NCBI GenBank assembly: GCA_031271065.1
Contig: JAISWP010000058.1
Span: 1-19,179, forward strand
Length of the DNA: 19,179 nt
Direction of reading: 5' to 3'
Origin: Synergistaceae bacterium
Lineage (GTDB): Bacteria; Synergistota; Synergistia; Synergistales; Synergistaceae
Position numbers and translations under genes: made by a program. Shown here one piece after another: positions 5,821 through 13,904 of this stretch (its first letter is position 1; every line of letters starts with the position of its first letter). Below the pieces are notes generated by a model. The model searched no databases. It was not told where the DNA came from and worked only from the letters and a program-made list of their open reading frames with translations.

Positions 5821-7455
5821 ATGTCAAGAAGTATCGGTAATGCTGCAAGGTGCGCCGCGCTCGTTCTGACGGTCCTCTGCGTTATGTCACTGGCCTCCGC
5901 CGCCGGCGCCGCCGTCGCTCCGGGCTACGAGAACATCCTCCGGCTCGCACTGAGCGCCGGGGAGGAGCCGAACCACAACGACCCGCAGAAGACCACGGAG
6001 TATTACGTCATCAACTTCCAGATATTCGACCGCCTCGTCGAGGCGGTGTCCACCGGCCCCGGCAAGTCGGAACTCATTCCCGGGCTGGCGGAAAGCTGGG
6101 AGATATCCGACGACGGCCTCGTATACACCTTCCACCTCCGGAAGGGCGTCAAATTTCACAACGGAACGGAGTTCAAGGCCGACGATGTGAAATACACCTT
6201 CGAGCGCATGCTGCTGCCGGAGACCGGCGCCAAAAACCAGGACTTCGTCGACTCGGTCAGGGGCGCTTCCGCCGTGATGGACGGCAGCGCGCGTGAACTT
6301 GAAGGGCTGGAGGCAGTGGACGACTACACAGTCAGGATGACGCTCAGCGCTCCGTACGGTCCGTTCCTGGCTTCGCTCGCGACCCCCGGCGTCGCCATAT
6401 TGAACAGGGAAGCGACCGAGGCAGCGGGGACAGACTTCGGGCTGATTCCCGAGAAGACGATCGGCACCGGGGCGTACAAGTTCACGAAATGGACGCTCCG
6501 CGACGAGCTCATGGTCACGCGTAACGACGAATACTGGCGCAAGCCTCCGGAGCTCGACGGCATATCCTGGAAGATCGTGGCGGACGCGGACACCATGCGC
6601 ATGATGTTCGAGGCCGGAGAAATCGACGTATTCGACACGGATTTCGCTCACAGCCAGATAGCCTATTTCGCCGGCAATCCCAATTACAAGGACAAACTTG
6701 TCACCGGCACCAGGGTGGGGACCTACTACTTCACCTTCAACCAGAGGATCAAGCCATTTGACGACGTCCGGGTACGCCGCGCGCTCCAGATGGCCGTCGA
6801 CCGCCAGGGCATGATCGACGCGCTGTACGACGGCAGAGGAGAAGTAGTGCACGGCATATATCCTCCCGGGCTCCTCGGCTATGACCCCGACCTGCCGGCC
6901 ATACCCTACGACCCGGAGAAAGCCAGGGCTCTGCTGGCCGAGGCCGGGTATCCGGACGGATTCGAGATGAAACTCGCCATGATCGCGAACAATCCGGACA
7001 CGCTCTCCCGCAACGAACTCTTTCAGGCAATGATGGCGGAGATCGGCGTCAAGGTGACGATAGACCAGATGGACGAAGCCGCCTGGTACTCGGTCCGCGC
7101 GGACGGCGACCTGCCTCAGTACACGTCAGTATGGTCCGCCGACTTCAACGACCCTGACAACTTCATCTACACATTCTTCGCCCCGCGCAACACAACAGCG
7201 CGCTCCTTCAACTTCGGGAACGAGGAGCTCTCGAAGCGGGTCGCCGCCGCCCGGGCCATCGTCGACCCCGCCGTCCGCATAAAGGAGTACCAGGACCTCG
7301 AGAAAGCCATCATTCAGGACGAGGCGGCGTGGATACCTCTCTTCTGCCGTCAGCACATTTTCATCGTGTCCGACAGGGTGGAGGGTTACCGTGTCTCCTG
7401 GAACGGCTGGAGTGACGGCTGGTACTACTACGACGGCCTGAGGATCAAAAAGTAA
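5821..7455 (+). CDS. Family-5 (DppA/OppA-type) peptide-binding protein of an ABC transporter
   Basis: Extracytoplasmic substrate-binding protein that captures peptides or related compounds for the permease encoded downstream. The 544-residue protein has the usual family length and SBP_bac_5 landmarks: ENILRLALSAGEEPNHNDPQ at the mature N-terminus, LAESWEISDDGLVYTFHLRK, then VKFHNGTEFKADDVKYTFER (about 109-128), GTGAYKFTKW, and a C-terminal DEAAWIPLF. A signal peptide occupies about residues 1-30 (positive start, hydrophobic ALVLTVLCVMSLASAAGAA), with no lipobox cysteine. ATG 5821 is chosen because AAGGAG (5804-5809) sits 11 bases upstream; an in-frame GTG at 5809 overlaps that SD. Strong hairpins flank the gene on both sides, which would favour its expression over the permease genes. 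Ligand (dipeptide, oligopeptide, glutathione, nickel) cannot be read from sequence. Confidence 0.92.
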   Translation: MSRSIGNAARCAALVLTVLCVMSLASAAGAAVAPGYENILRLALSAGEEPNHNDPQKTTEYYVINFQIFDRLVEAVSTGPGKSELIPGLAESWEISDDGLVYTFHLRKGVKFHNGTEFKADDVKYTFERMLLPETGAKNQDFVDSVRGASAVMDGSARELEGLEAVDDYTVRMTLSAPYGPFLASLATPGVAILNREATEAAGTDFGLIPEKTIGTGAYKFTKWTLRDELMVTRNDEYWRKPPELDGISWKIVADADTMRMMFEAGEIDVFDTDFAHSQIAYFAGNPNYKDKLVTGTRVGTYYFTFNQRIKPFDDVRVRRALQMAVDRQGMIDALYDGRGEVVHGIYPPGLLGYDPDLPAIPYDPEKARALLAEAGYPDGFEMKLAMIANNPDTLSRNELFQAMMAEIGVKVTIDQMDEAAWYSVRADGDLPQYTSVWSADFNDPDNFIYTFFAPRNTTARSFNFGNEELSKRVAAARAIVDPAVRIKEYQDLEKAIIQDEAAWIPLFCRQHIFIVSDRVEGYRVSWNGWSDGWYYYDGLRIKK

Positions 7456-7477
7456 CCAAAGGAACTGTCAGATTTCA

Positions 7478-7520
7478 GGGATCGCTGATTGAACGGCGCC
7501 TGAGTCCAATCGGCGATCCC
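7478..7520 (+). terminator. 14-bp hairpin after the peptide-binding protein gene
   Basis: GGGATCGCTGATTG (7478-7491) pairs with CAATCGGCGATCCC (7507-7520), perfect except for one T-G wobble, with a 15-nt loop. No T-run follows directly; a T7 tract occurs further on at 7552-7558. It is probably a partial terminator or a 3'-end stabiliser separating the binding-protein transcript from the permease genes. Confidence 0.6.
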
Positions 7521-7613
7521 CGGTCAAAATATTTCGGACGGCGCGCGGTGGTTTTTTTGGGCATGCGGCCTGCTTTATAACATTATTATTTTTCTGACGT
7601 CGAGGGTGAAGCC

Positions 7614-8534
7614 GTGGCAAGATACATCCTGAAACGCGTTGTTATCTCGGTTCCGGTGCTTCTGGGAGTGGCTCTCGTCCTGTTTCTGCTGCTCAACGTG
7701 GTTCCCGGCGATCCGATCACAATTATGATGGGCGAGCACATAAAACCGGCGCTCGTAGAGTCGTTCCGGGCCCGTATGCACCTGGACGACCCGGTGCTGG
7801 TCCGTTTCGTCCGGTACATAACCGGCGCGCTCCGCTGGGATTTCGGGGTATCCTACAAGCTGGAGCGCGAGGTGAGCGACCTGATCCGGGAGTCGTTACC
7901 CCACACCATCAAGCTGACGGTATGCGCGGCGCTGGTCTCCTGGCTCATCGGCATTCCGGCCGGGATAGTGTCGGCGGTGAGACACAACACCCTCGCCGAC
8001 CGGTTTTTCATGGGTTTTTCACTGCTGGGAATATCCCTGCCAATATTCTGGGCCGGACTTCTGATGCAGTATGTGTTCGCGTTCAGGCTTCAGTGGCTCC
8101 CGGTCACCGGCTATTACAGCCTGAGATACTACATCATGCCCGCCCTCGTGCTGGGATGGAGCTCCGCCGGCGCCATAGCGCGGCTCACCCGATCCAACCT
8201 GCTCGAAACTATGAAGCACGACTACATACGAACGGCGAGAGCCAAGGGCCTGAAGGAGACCGCGGTGGTCACGGCCCACGCGCTCAAAAACGCCATGCTG
8301 CCGGTGGTCACGGTGATGGCCATACAGGTGGCGGGGCTTCTCGGCGGAGCGGTCATGACCGAGAGCATATTCGGGATACCGGGGCTCGGGCGCGTCGCCG
8401 TCAACGCGATAGCGGACCGGGATATGCCGCTGCTCCAGGGCACCATTCTCTTTACGACCGGCATAGTCATCGCGGGAAACCTGGCGGCGGACATCATCTG
8501 CGCATTCCTGGACCCCAGGATAAGGGTTGAGTGA
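7614..8534 (+). CDS. Peptide ABC transporter permease, DppB/GsiC type
   Basis: First inner-membrane channel subunit of the Dpp/Opp-type importer. The 306-residue protein starts with the hallmark MARYILKRVVISVPVLLGVALVL first membrane helix followed by VVPGDP. About six membrane segments are visible, and the EAA loop that contacts the ATPases is DYIRTARAKGL...LKNAMLP (203-230). The ending FLDPRIR is also typical. The start is GTG 7614, supported by GAGGGTGA at 7602-7609. A 158-bp gap with a hairpin separates it from the binding-protein gene; downstream spacing is 1 bp, so it opens a tightly packed four-gene transporter unit. Assignment to Dpp rather than Opp, Gsi or nickel systems is not certain. 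Confidence 0.93.
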   Translation: MARYILKRVVISVPVLLGVALVLFLLLNVVPGDPITIMMGEHIKPALVESFRARMHLDDPVLVRFVRYITGALRWDFGVSYKLEREVSDLIRESLPHTIKLTVCAALVSWLIGIPAGIVSAVRHNTLADRFFMGFSLLGISLPIFWAGLLMQYVFAFRLQWLPVTGYYSLRYYIMPALVLGWSSAGAIARLTRSNLLETMKHDYIRTARAKGLKETAVVTAHALKNAMLPVVTVMAIQVAGLLGGAVMTESIFGIPGLGRVAVNAIADRDMPLLQGTILFTTGIVIAGNLAADIICAFLDPRIRVE

Positions 8535-8535
8535 C

Positions 8536-9423
8536 ATGAACGCGGAAGAGACAGGATCCGCAGGAGCCGGCGCTGGAGAGGGCGGGACGACCGCCGGGCT
8601 TCTGGCGGAGATGCTGCGAAACAGCAGACTCGCCGCGTTTTCGCTGGCCGTCATCATATTCATCATTGCCGCCTCGTTCGCGGCGCCCCTCTATATGCCC
8701 TACGACCCGAACAAACCGTCCCTCTCCGAACGTTTCGCCCCCCCCTCCGCCTCGCACTGGGCCGGCTGCGACGACCTGGGACGGGATCAATTCACGCGGC
8801 TCGTCTACGGAGCGCGCATATCGATCATGATAGGCCTCGTTCCGACGTCGCTCTCGATAATTCTCGGGACCGCTCTCGGCCTCGTCTCAGGGTTCGCCGG
8901 AGGCAGGACCGACTTCTTCATAATGCGCCTCGCGGACGTCGTCCTGGCCTTTCCGTCGCTCCTTCTGGCGATGGTGGTCTCTTACACTCTTGGAGGAGGC
9001 GTGACTAGCATCTTCGCCGCCCTGGCCTTTGTGGGCTGGGCTGCGACCGCCCGGGTGATCCGGGCCCAGACCATGTCGCTCAAAGAGAAGGAGTTCGTGG
9101 AATCGGCCCGCTCGGTGGGCGTCAGGGAAAGCGTCATAATGCTGCGCCATATACTTCCGAACTGTATTCCCAACATAATCGTCCTTTTCACCCTCAACAT
9201 CCCCGAGGCCATCCTGAACGAGTCGGCTCTGAGCTTCCTCGGTGTCGGGGCTTCGCCTCCGTCGGCCAGCTGGGGTCTCATGGTATACCGCTACAAGACT
9301 TACCTGATGAGTTATCCCTGGCTCGCGGCGGCGCCGGGCGCGGCGATACTGATATTCGTCCTCGCCTTCAACTTCCTGGGCGACGGAGTGCGGGACACCC
9401 TCGACCCGTACATGAAGGATTAG
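8536..9423 (+). CDS. Peptide ABC transporter permease, DppC/GsiD type
   Basis: Second inner-membrane channel subunit. In 295 residues it shows a cytoplasmic N-terminus, a first membrane helix at about 32-52, and the diagnostic HWAGCDDLGRDQFTRLVYG (74-92), which is HxxGTDxxGRDxxSRxxYG in the family. It then has RLADVVLAFPSLLLA, the EAA loop EFVESARSVGV...HILPNC (186-210), LSFLGVG and the typical ending DGVRDTLDP. ATG 8536 begins 1 bp after the preceding stop; an in-frame TTG at 8527 would overlap it and adds only three residues. A run of eight C bases (8738-8745) encodes part of FAPPS and is a possible sequencing or slippage hot spot, although the frame is intact here. Confidence 0.93.
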   Translation: MNAEETGSAGAGAGEGGTTAGLLAEMLRNSRLAAFSLAVIIFIIAASFAAPLYMPYDPNKPSLSERFAPPSASHWAGCDDLGRDQFTRLVYGARISIMIGLVPTSLSIILGTALGLVSGFAGGRTDFFIMRLADVVLAFPSLLLAMVVSYTLGGGVTSIFAALAFVGWAATARVIRAQTMSLKEKEFVESARSVGVRESVIMLRHILPNCIPNIIVLFTLNIPEAILNESALSFLGVGASPPSASWGLMVYRYKTYLMSYPWLAAAPGAAILIFVLAFNFLGDGVRDTLDPYMKD

Positions 9424-9434
9424 GCGGACTGAAG

Positions 9435-10433
9435 ATGGATACGGCGGATAACGGGACGCTCAGCATAAAAAATCTGTCCACCCATTTTTTCACGAGGCGG
9501 GGAATCGCGGCGGCGGTGGACGACGTAACGCTCTTTATACCGAAAAAGAGCGTGGTCGGGGTCGTCGGGGAAAGCGGATGCGGAAAGAGCGTGACCGCGC
9601 TCTCGGTGCTCCGCCTGGTATCGCGTCCGGGCAGGATCGTGTCCGGCAGCGTGTCGCTGGGCGGCGAGGACCTGCTGGCGAAATCACCGGCGGAGATGAG
9701 GCAGATTCGGGGCAGCAGGATATCCATGATATTCCAGGAGCCGATGACGTCCCTGAACCCGGTCTATACCGCCGGCCGCCAAGTTATGGAGGCGATGATG
9801 ATCCACGGCGGAACTGGAAAAGCCGAGGCTCGAGACCGAACGGTCGAGATGTTCAGGGCGGTGGGCATCCCCGAGCCTGAGCGCAGGTTCCGGGCGTTCC
9901 CGCACCAGCTCTCAGGCGGCCTGCGGCAGAGAGTGATGATCGCAATGGCAATGGTATGCCGTCCCAGCCTGATGATAGCCGACGAACCGACTACGGCCCT
10001 TGACGTGACCATAGAGGCTCAGATACTGCACCTGATGAAGGAGCTCCAGGAGACGTTCGGCACGTCCATCATGATGATAACCCACAACATGGGGGTAGTG
10101 GCGGAAATATGCGACTACGTCTACGTGATGTACGCTGGAAAAATCGTCGAGCAGGCCGGGGTATTCGAGCTGTTCGACGATACGAGGCATCCGTATACCC
10201 TGGGGCTTCTCGGCTCCATACCGCGTCACGGCAGTCCGAAGGGCCGCCTCCTCGGCATACCGGGGACGGTGCCCAGCCTGCTGGACCTCCCGAAGGGCTG
10301 CCGGTTCTCACCGCGGTGCGACAGGGCCGAAAGGTACTGCAGCGAACGGGAGCCGGAGATGTACGAGGTGGCCCCGGGCCATAAGGTCCGCTGCTTTCAC
10401 TGCTCCGGCGGCTCAAAGGGGGGCTCGCCGTGA
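9435..10433 (+). CDS. Peptide ABC transporter ATP-binding protein, DppD/OppD type
   Basis: Cytoplasmic ATPase powering the importer. In 332 residues: Walker A GESGCGKS at 45-52, Q-loop in IFQEPMTSLNPVYT, signature LSGGLRQRV, Walker B LMIADEPTTALDVT and H-loop ITHNMGVV. The C-terminal oligopeptide_HPN extension carries the cysteine motif CRFSPRCDRAERYCSE, then CFH near the end. In related ABC ATPases these cysteines may bind an Fe-S cluster; that is not shown here. The start ATG 9435 has only a weak SD (GGCGGA). Its stop overlaps the next gene's GTG by 4 bp (GTGA), implying translational coupling to the second ATPase. Confidence 0.94.
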   Translation: MDTADNGTLSIKNLSTHFFTRRGIAAAVDDVTLFIPKKSVVGVVGESGCGKSVTALSVLRLVSRPGRIVSGSVSLGGEDLLAKSPAEMRQIRGSRISMIFQEPMTSLNPVYTAGRQVMEAMMIHGGTGKAEARDRTVEMFRAVGIPEPERRFRAFPHQLSGGLRQRVMIAMAMVCRPSLMIADEPTTALDVTIEAQILHLMKELQETFGTSIMMITHNMGVVAEICDYVYVMYAGKIVEQAGVFELFDDTRHPYTLGLLGSIPRHGSPKGRLLGIPGTVPSLLDLPKGCRFSPRCDRAERYCSEREPEMYEVAPGHKVRCFHCSGGSKGGSP

Positions 10434-11401
10434 GCGCGCGCCCCCGTCTGCTGGAGGCGGATCACCTGGTCATGGAGTTCGGCGCGAGGGGCGTCATGCG
10501 CGAAAAACAGACGGTCCAGGCCGTATCCGGCGTGTCATTTTATATCGACGAGGGCGAAACCCTGGCCCTGGTGGGAGAAAGCGGCTGCGGAAAGAGCACC
10601 GTGGGGCGTCTGGCGCTGAGACTGCTTGAACCGACCGGAGGATCGGTCCGATTCGAGGGGACTGATCTGGGGAGCCTGAGTCCGTCGGAACTGCGCGCCA
10701 TCCGCAGGAAGATGCAGATAATATTCCAGGACCCCTACGCGTCGTTAGACCCCAGGATGAAGGTGTACAGCATCATCGCGGAGCCCCTGGTCACCCACAG
10801 GGTATACGGCGCGAAGCGAGAGACGGAGGCCCGGGTCAGGGAACTGATGTCCCGGGTGGGGCTCGGCCCAGAACAGATCGACAGATACCCGCACCAGTTC
10901 TCCGGAGGGCAGCGCCAGAGGATAGGGATAGCGAGAGCGCTTGCCCTGAACCCCAAACTCGTCGTGTGCGACGAACCGGTCTCCGCCCTGGACGTCTCCA
11001 TACAGGCCCAGATCCTCAACCTGCTCAGCGACCTTCAGGAGGAACTGGGGCTCACGTATCTTTTCATATCCCACGACCTGGGGGTGGTCCGGCACATATC
11101 CGACAGGATATGCGTGATGTTCCTCGGCAGACTGTGCGAGACAGGCCCCACGGAGGATATATTCCGAACCCCCCTGCACCCCTACACGAAATTTTTGCTG
11201 GAGGCGGTTCCCAAACCGGACCCGCACCTGAGAAAGGAGAAAAAGGCGCTGCTCGCGGGAGAGATGCCCAGCCCGGTGAACCCTCCGCCCGGATGCCGTT
11301 TCCACACGAGATGCCCCGAAAGCGGGGACATCTGCGCGCAGGTCACGCCGGAGATGAGATCGTTCGGTGCGCGGCAGGCCGCCTGCCACTTTATACGATG
11401 A
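10430..11401 (+). CDS. Peptide ABC transporter ATP-binding protein, DppF/OppF type
   Basis: Second ATPase of the peptide importer, forming a heterodimer with the preceding one. In 323 residues: Walker A GESGCGKS, IIFQDPYASLDPRM (Q-loop with the DppF/OppF-typical ASLDPR), signature FSGGQRQRIGIARAL, Walker B LVVCDEPVSALDVS and FISHDLGVV. The C-terminal region has HPYTKFLLEAVP and the cysteine cluster CRFHTRCPESGDIC...CHF. The start is GTG 10430, overlapping the previous stop, and its own stop overlaps the ATG of the serine hydrolase gene (ATGA at 11398-11401). Thus five genes from 7614 to 12261 are packed as one unit. Confidence 0.94.
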   Translation: MSARPRLLEADHLVMEFGARGVMREKQTVQAVSGVSFYIDEGETLALVGESGCGKSTVGRLALRLLEPTGGSVRFEGTDLGSLSPSELRAIRRKMQIIFQDPYASLDPRMKVYSIIAEPLVTHRVYGAKRETEARVRELMSRVGLGPEQIDRYPHQFSGGQRQRIGIARALALNPKLVVCDEPVSALDVSIQAQILNLLSDLQEELGLTYLFISHDLGVVRHISDRICVMFLGRLCETGPTEDIFRTPLHPYTKFLLEAVPKPDPHLRKEKKALLAGEMPSPVNPPPGCRFHTRCPESGDICAQVTPEMRSFGARQAACHFIR

Positions 11402-12261
11402 AAATTCACGAGGAATATACGCTCGAAAACCGCATCAAACGCGAAATAATGAGTTTCTCCGGGATCATGGGGGTATACGCCGACGACCTGAAAGGCCGCG
11501 TCGTCGAGATGAACCCGGACGAGGAGTTCGAGACCGCGAGCACCATAAAGTCCTTCATCCTGGCCGATCTCTACAGCCAGGTGAACGAGGGGACAAAAAA
11601 ACTCTCCGACATGCTCTCTTACACCGAGAGCTGCCGCATAAGCGGCAGCGGCGTCCTGAAGTCGCTGGAGATAGGGACAGAACTGTCGGTGAGAAATCTC
11701 GCCGTCCTGATGATAACAGTGAGCGACAACGTCGCCACGAACATGCTGATAGACTATCTGGGGCTCGGCCACATAAACGGGACCACCTCGGCGCTGGGTT
11801 TTGAGAGAACGAAACTCCATCGCAGGATAACGGACAGCGGCGGAGAGGACGGCGGCTGGCCCCCCCTGGGGACCACCACGCCAAGGGAGTACGGCAGGCT
11901 GTTTACGATGATCGCCAAAGAAGAACTGGTGTCGCCGGAAGCCTCCCGCGAGATGACGGAGATATTCAAACAGCAGTGCTACAACAGCACGCTCACCAGC
12001 TGGCTGCCTCCGTACTACCTGGACAAGGATAACTTCGGGGAGGCCGGGACCGAGATATACGTGGCCTCGAAGAGCGGAAGCATGGACGACTGCCGCAACG
12101 ACGGGGGCATAGTCGGGACGCCTTACGGAAAATACGTCATAGCGATAATGACGAAGGGTTTCCGCGACAGGCAGTATCATAAAGAACACGAGTCGCACAT
12201 ATACGGGGCGAGGGTCAGCCGGCTCCTGTTCGACCAATACCTGGCGCTGGGCCATTTTTAG
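11398..12261 (+). CDS. Class-A beta-lactamase-fold serine hydrolase, cytoplasmic, coupled to the peptide transporter
   Basis: Serine hydrolase of the class-A beta-lactamase/PBP-like fold (Beta-lactamase2-type). In 287 residues the three active-site motifs are present in the usual order: S48-T-I-K51 (SxxK, nucleophile Ser48), S109-D-N111 and K225-S-G-S228 (KTG equivalent). The omega-loop ExxxN motif of true penicillinases is not evident; the segment before TTPREYGRLF is RRITDSGGEDGGWPPLG, so the deacylating glutamate may be missing or displaced. There is no signal peptide: the N-terminus MKIHEEYTLENRIKRE is charged. This suggests a cytoplasmic amidase, esterase or peptidase acting on what the transporter brings in, rather than antibiotic resistance. 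ATG 11398 overlaps the ATPase stop; a longer in-frame opening from 10966 lies inside that gene and is not homologous. Substrate unknown. Confidence 0.87.
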   Translation: MKIHEEYTLENRIKREIMSFSGIMGVYADDLKGRVVEMNPDEEFETASTIKSFILADLYSQVNEGTKKLSDMLSYTESCRISGSGVLKSLEIGTELSVRNLAVLMITVSDNVATNMLIDYLGLGHINGTTSALGFERTKLHRRITDSGGEDGGWPPLGTTTPREYGRLFTMIAKEELVSPEASREMTEIFKQQCYNSTLTSWLPPYYLDKDNFGEAGTEIYVASKSGSMDDCRNDGGIVGTPYGKYVIAIMTKGFRDRQYHKEHESHIYGARVSRLLFDQYLALGHF

Positions 12262-12298
12262 GGAACCTTCAGCCGGCCTGCTTCGTGCGGTTATGCTG

Positions 12299-12304
12299 TA
12301 AAAT
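12299..12304 (+). promoter_or_regulatory. Possible -10 element for the MATE gene
   Basis: TAAAAT at 12299-12304 in the 83-bp gap before the MATE gene matches the -10 consensus at 5 of 6 positions. I see no convincing -35 at 16-18 bp, so this is a weak call. The gap otherwise contains only the SD. Confidence 0.25.
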
Positions 12305-12344
12305 ATCGTATTATGCGCGTCGAAACCGTTTCGGAGGCATACGG

Positions 12345-13742
12345 ATGACGGCGGGGAATGTAAACGCCGCCGCGGAAAATCAGCTTGCATCCGGCAGCGT
12401 TGGCAGGGTGCTCGTGAAGTTTGCCGTGCCCAGCATAATCGCCCTGATAGTCGGCGCGCTGTACAACATGGTCGACCAGATTTTCATCGGACATGGAGTC
12501 GGCATGATCGGGAACGCCGCCACGAACGCCGCGTTTCCTCTCATGACGATATGTATGTCGGCGGCCCTGCTGTTTGGCGTGGGCGGCGCTTCGAACTTCA
12601 ATCTGGAGATGGGGCGGGGAAACGAAAAGAGAGCGGCAGGCATCGCGGCAAACGCCCTCGTGTGTTCGGCCGCAGCCGGAACCGTGATCTGCCTTGCGGC
12701 CATGATCTTCCTAAAACCCATGCTCCGGGCGTTCGGCGCCACCGACGAAGCTATGCCTTATGCCGCGGTCTATACTGGCATCGTGGCGGCGGGCAGTCCC
12801 TTCATGGTAACCGGCGTATGCTCCGGCCACATCATAAGGGCGGACGGAAGCCCCAAATACGCCATGTTCTGCAACCTCATAGGTGCCTTGCTCAACACCG
12901 TGCTCGACCCGATCTTTATATTCGTTTTCGATATGGGGATAGCCGGCGCCGCCTGGGCCACGGTCATATCCATGGCAGCCGGGTGCCTCGCCGCCGCCGC
13001 GTATATGACGAAATTCAGGACGGTCAGGCTGGAAAGGCGTTTTTTCGTCCCGCGCCTTTATATCATCCGGGCCATAGCGGCGGTAGGTTCGGGAGCGTGT
13101 TTCAATCAACTGGCGATGATGTGCGTCCAGGTGGCCCTGAACAACACCCTCACCCGCTTCGGCGCTTCTTCCGTCTACGGAAGCAATATACCCCTCGCCG
13201 CAAGCGGAGTCATAATGAAGGTCAACATGATCTTCATGGGGATAGTGATAGGTGTGGCTCAGGGGGGACAGCCCCTGATAGGCTTCAACTACGGGGCAGG
13301 CTGCTACTCCAGGGTCCGGCGGACTTTTCGCCTCACGCTCTCCGCCGCCTTATTGGTCTCCGCGGCGTTTTTCGCGGCCTTTCAGATATTCCCCAGGGAG
13401 ATAATCGGTATCTTCGGAGAGGTCAGCGATCCATATTACCATTTCGCCGAACGCTATTTCAGGATATTTCTTTTCATGACTCTCATCAACGGGATCCAGC
13501 CGGTGACGGCGAACTTCTTCGCGTCCATAGGCAAGGCTGGCCGAGGATTTTTCATATCCCTGACGCGCCAGATACTCTTTCTCCTTCCGCTTCTGATCGT
13601 ATTCCCGCGCTTCTGGGGCATCGACGGAGTCATGTACGCGGGGCCGATAGCGGACGCGGCGGCGGCGGCCCTGGCGGTGTTCTTCATCATTCGGGAGATG
13701 CGCGAGATCAGGAGGCTGGAAATGGAGCAGAATTTGCTATAA
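12345..13742 (+). CDS. MATE-family multidrug/cation antiporter (MepA-like branch)
   Basis: Inner-membrane exporter that uses Na+ or H+ gradients to expel drugs or metabolites. The 465-residue protein has about 12 membrane segments and MATE features: VLVKFAVPSIIALIVGALYN followed by VDQIFIGHGVG at the N-terminus, IIRADGSPKYAM and LNTVLDPIFIF mid-protein, and GVAQGGQPLIGFNYGA opening the second half. These motifs match the MepA-like group, which lies close to bacterial NorM/DinF relatives. ATG 12345 is chosen because GGAGGC (12333-12338) precedes it; an earlier in-frame start at 12285 adds a non-homologous, charged 20 residues. Its end overlaps a consensus extended -10 for the next operon. No adjacent regulator indicates what induces it. 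Substrate unknown. Confidence 0.9.
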   Translation: MTAGNVNAAAENQLASGSVGRVLVKFAVPSIIALIVGALYNMVDQIFIGHGVGMIGNAATNAAFPLMTICMSAALLFGVGGASNFNLEMGRGNEKRAAGIAANALVCSAAAGTVICLAAMIFLKPMLRAFGATDEAMPYAAVYTGIVAAGSPFMVTGVCSGHIIRADGSPKYAMFCNLIGALLNTVLDPIFIFVFDMGIAGAAWATVISMAAGCLAAAAYMTKFRTVRLERRFFVPRLYIIRAIAAVGSGACFNQLAMMCVQVALNNTLTRFGASSVYGSNIPLAASGVIMKVNMIFMGIVIGVAQGGQPLIGFNYGAGCYSRVRRTFRLTLSAALLVSAAFFAAFQIFPREIIGIFGEVSDPYYHFAERYFRIFLFMTLINGIQPVTANFFASIGKAGRGFFISLTRQILFLLPLLIVFPRFWGIDGVMYAGPIADAAAAALAVFFIIREMREIRRLEMEQNLL

Positions 13743-13743
13743 T
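13735..13743 (+). promoter_or_regulatory. Extended -10 promoter for the lptA-lptB-murJ operon
   Basis: TGCTATAAT at 13735-13743 is a perfect extended -10 (TGnTATAAT). It overlaps the TAA stop of the MATE gene (13740-13742). The -35 region is poor (best CTGGAA at 13716-13721), as is allowed for extended -10 promoters. The predicted start near 13750 gives a leader of about 155 nt before the lptA ATG. Confidence 0.6.
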
Positions 13744-13755
13744 TCTAATTCAGCA

Positions 13756-13849
13756 GATCAAACTCGCATCCGGCAAGTTTGATCCAAATTCGCGGAGCCT
13801 CGCGCCGCGAAAATGGGACGCCCCGCATCTCGTTCCGGCCTCGAGCCGG
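13756..13849 (+). other. Three consecutive hairpins in the leader of the LPS-transport operon
   Basis: Stem 1: GATCAAACT (13756-13764) / AGTTTGATC (13776-13784), perfect 9 bp with an 11-nt loop. Stem 2: TTCGCGG (13789-13795) / CCGCGAA (13805-13811), perfect 7 bp. Stem 3: CCGGC (13835-13839) / GCCGG (13845-13849). None has a T-run, so simple intrinsic termination of the MATE transcript is not well supported. They may form a regulatory leader. Confidence 0.45.
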
Positions 13850-13904
13850 ATAAGAGCGTCTTTGTCCTGAAATCGGAATAACTACCGGACGGAGGAGCAA
13901 AGTC

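Noticed and set aside
10966..11397. N-terminal extension of the serine hydrolase from 10966
   Set aside because: It lies entirely within the ATPase gene in another frame and is not hydrolase-like; the overlapping ATG at 11398 gives a sensible protein.
11398..12261. Antibiotic-resistance beta-lactamase
   Set aside because: No signal peptide and no clear omega-loop glutamate motif, and the gene is coupled to a peptide importer; resistance is not supported by the sequence.
11182..12390. 402-codon open frame on the - strand across the hydrolase gene
   Set aside because: It is antisense to a gene with intact active-site motifs and overlaps the end of the transporter ATPase gene. High GC makes long antisense frames common, and the translation is rich in Arg, His and Val with no recognisable domain.
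12551..13870. 439-codon + strand frame inside the MATE gene
   Set aside because: Out-of-frame shadow with an Arg/Gly/His-rich low-complexity translation; the MATE frame holds the membrane helices and family motifs.
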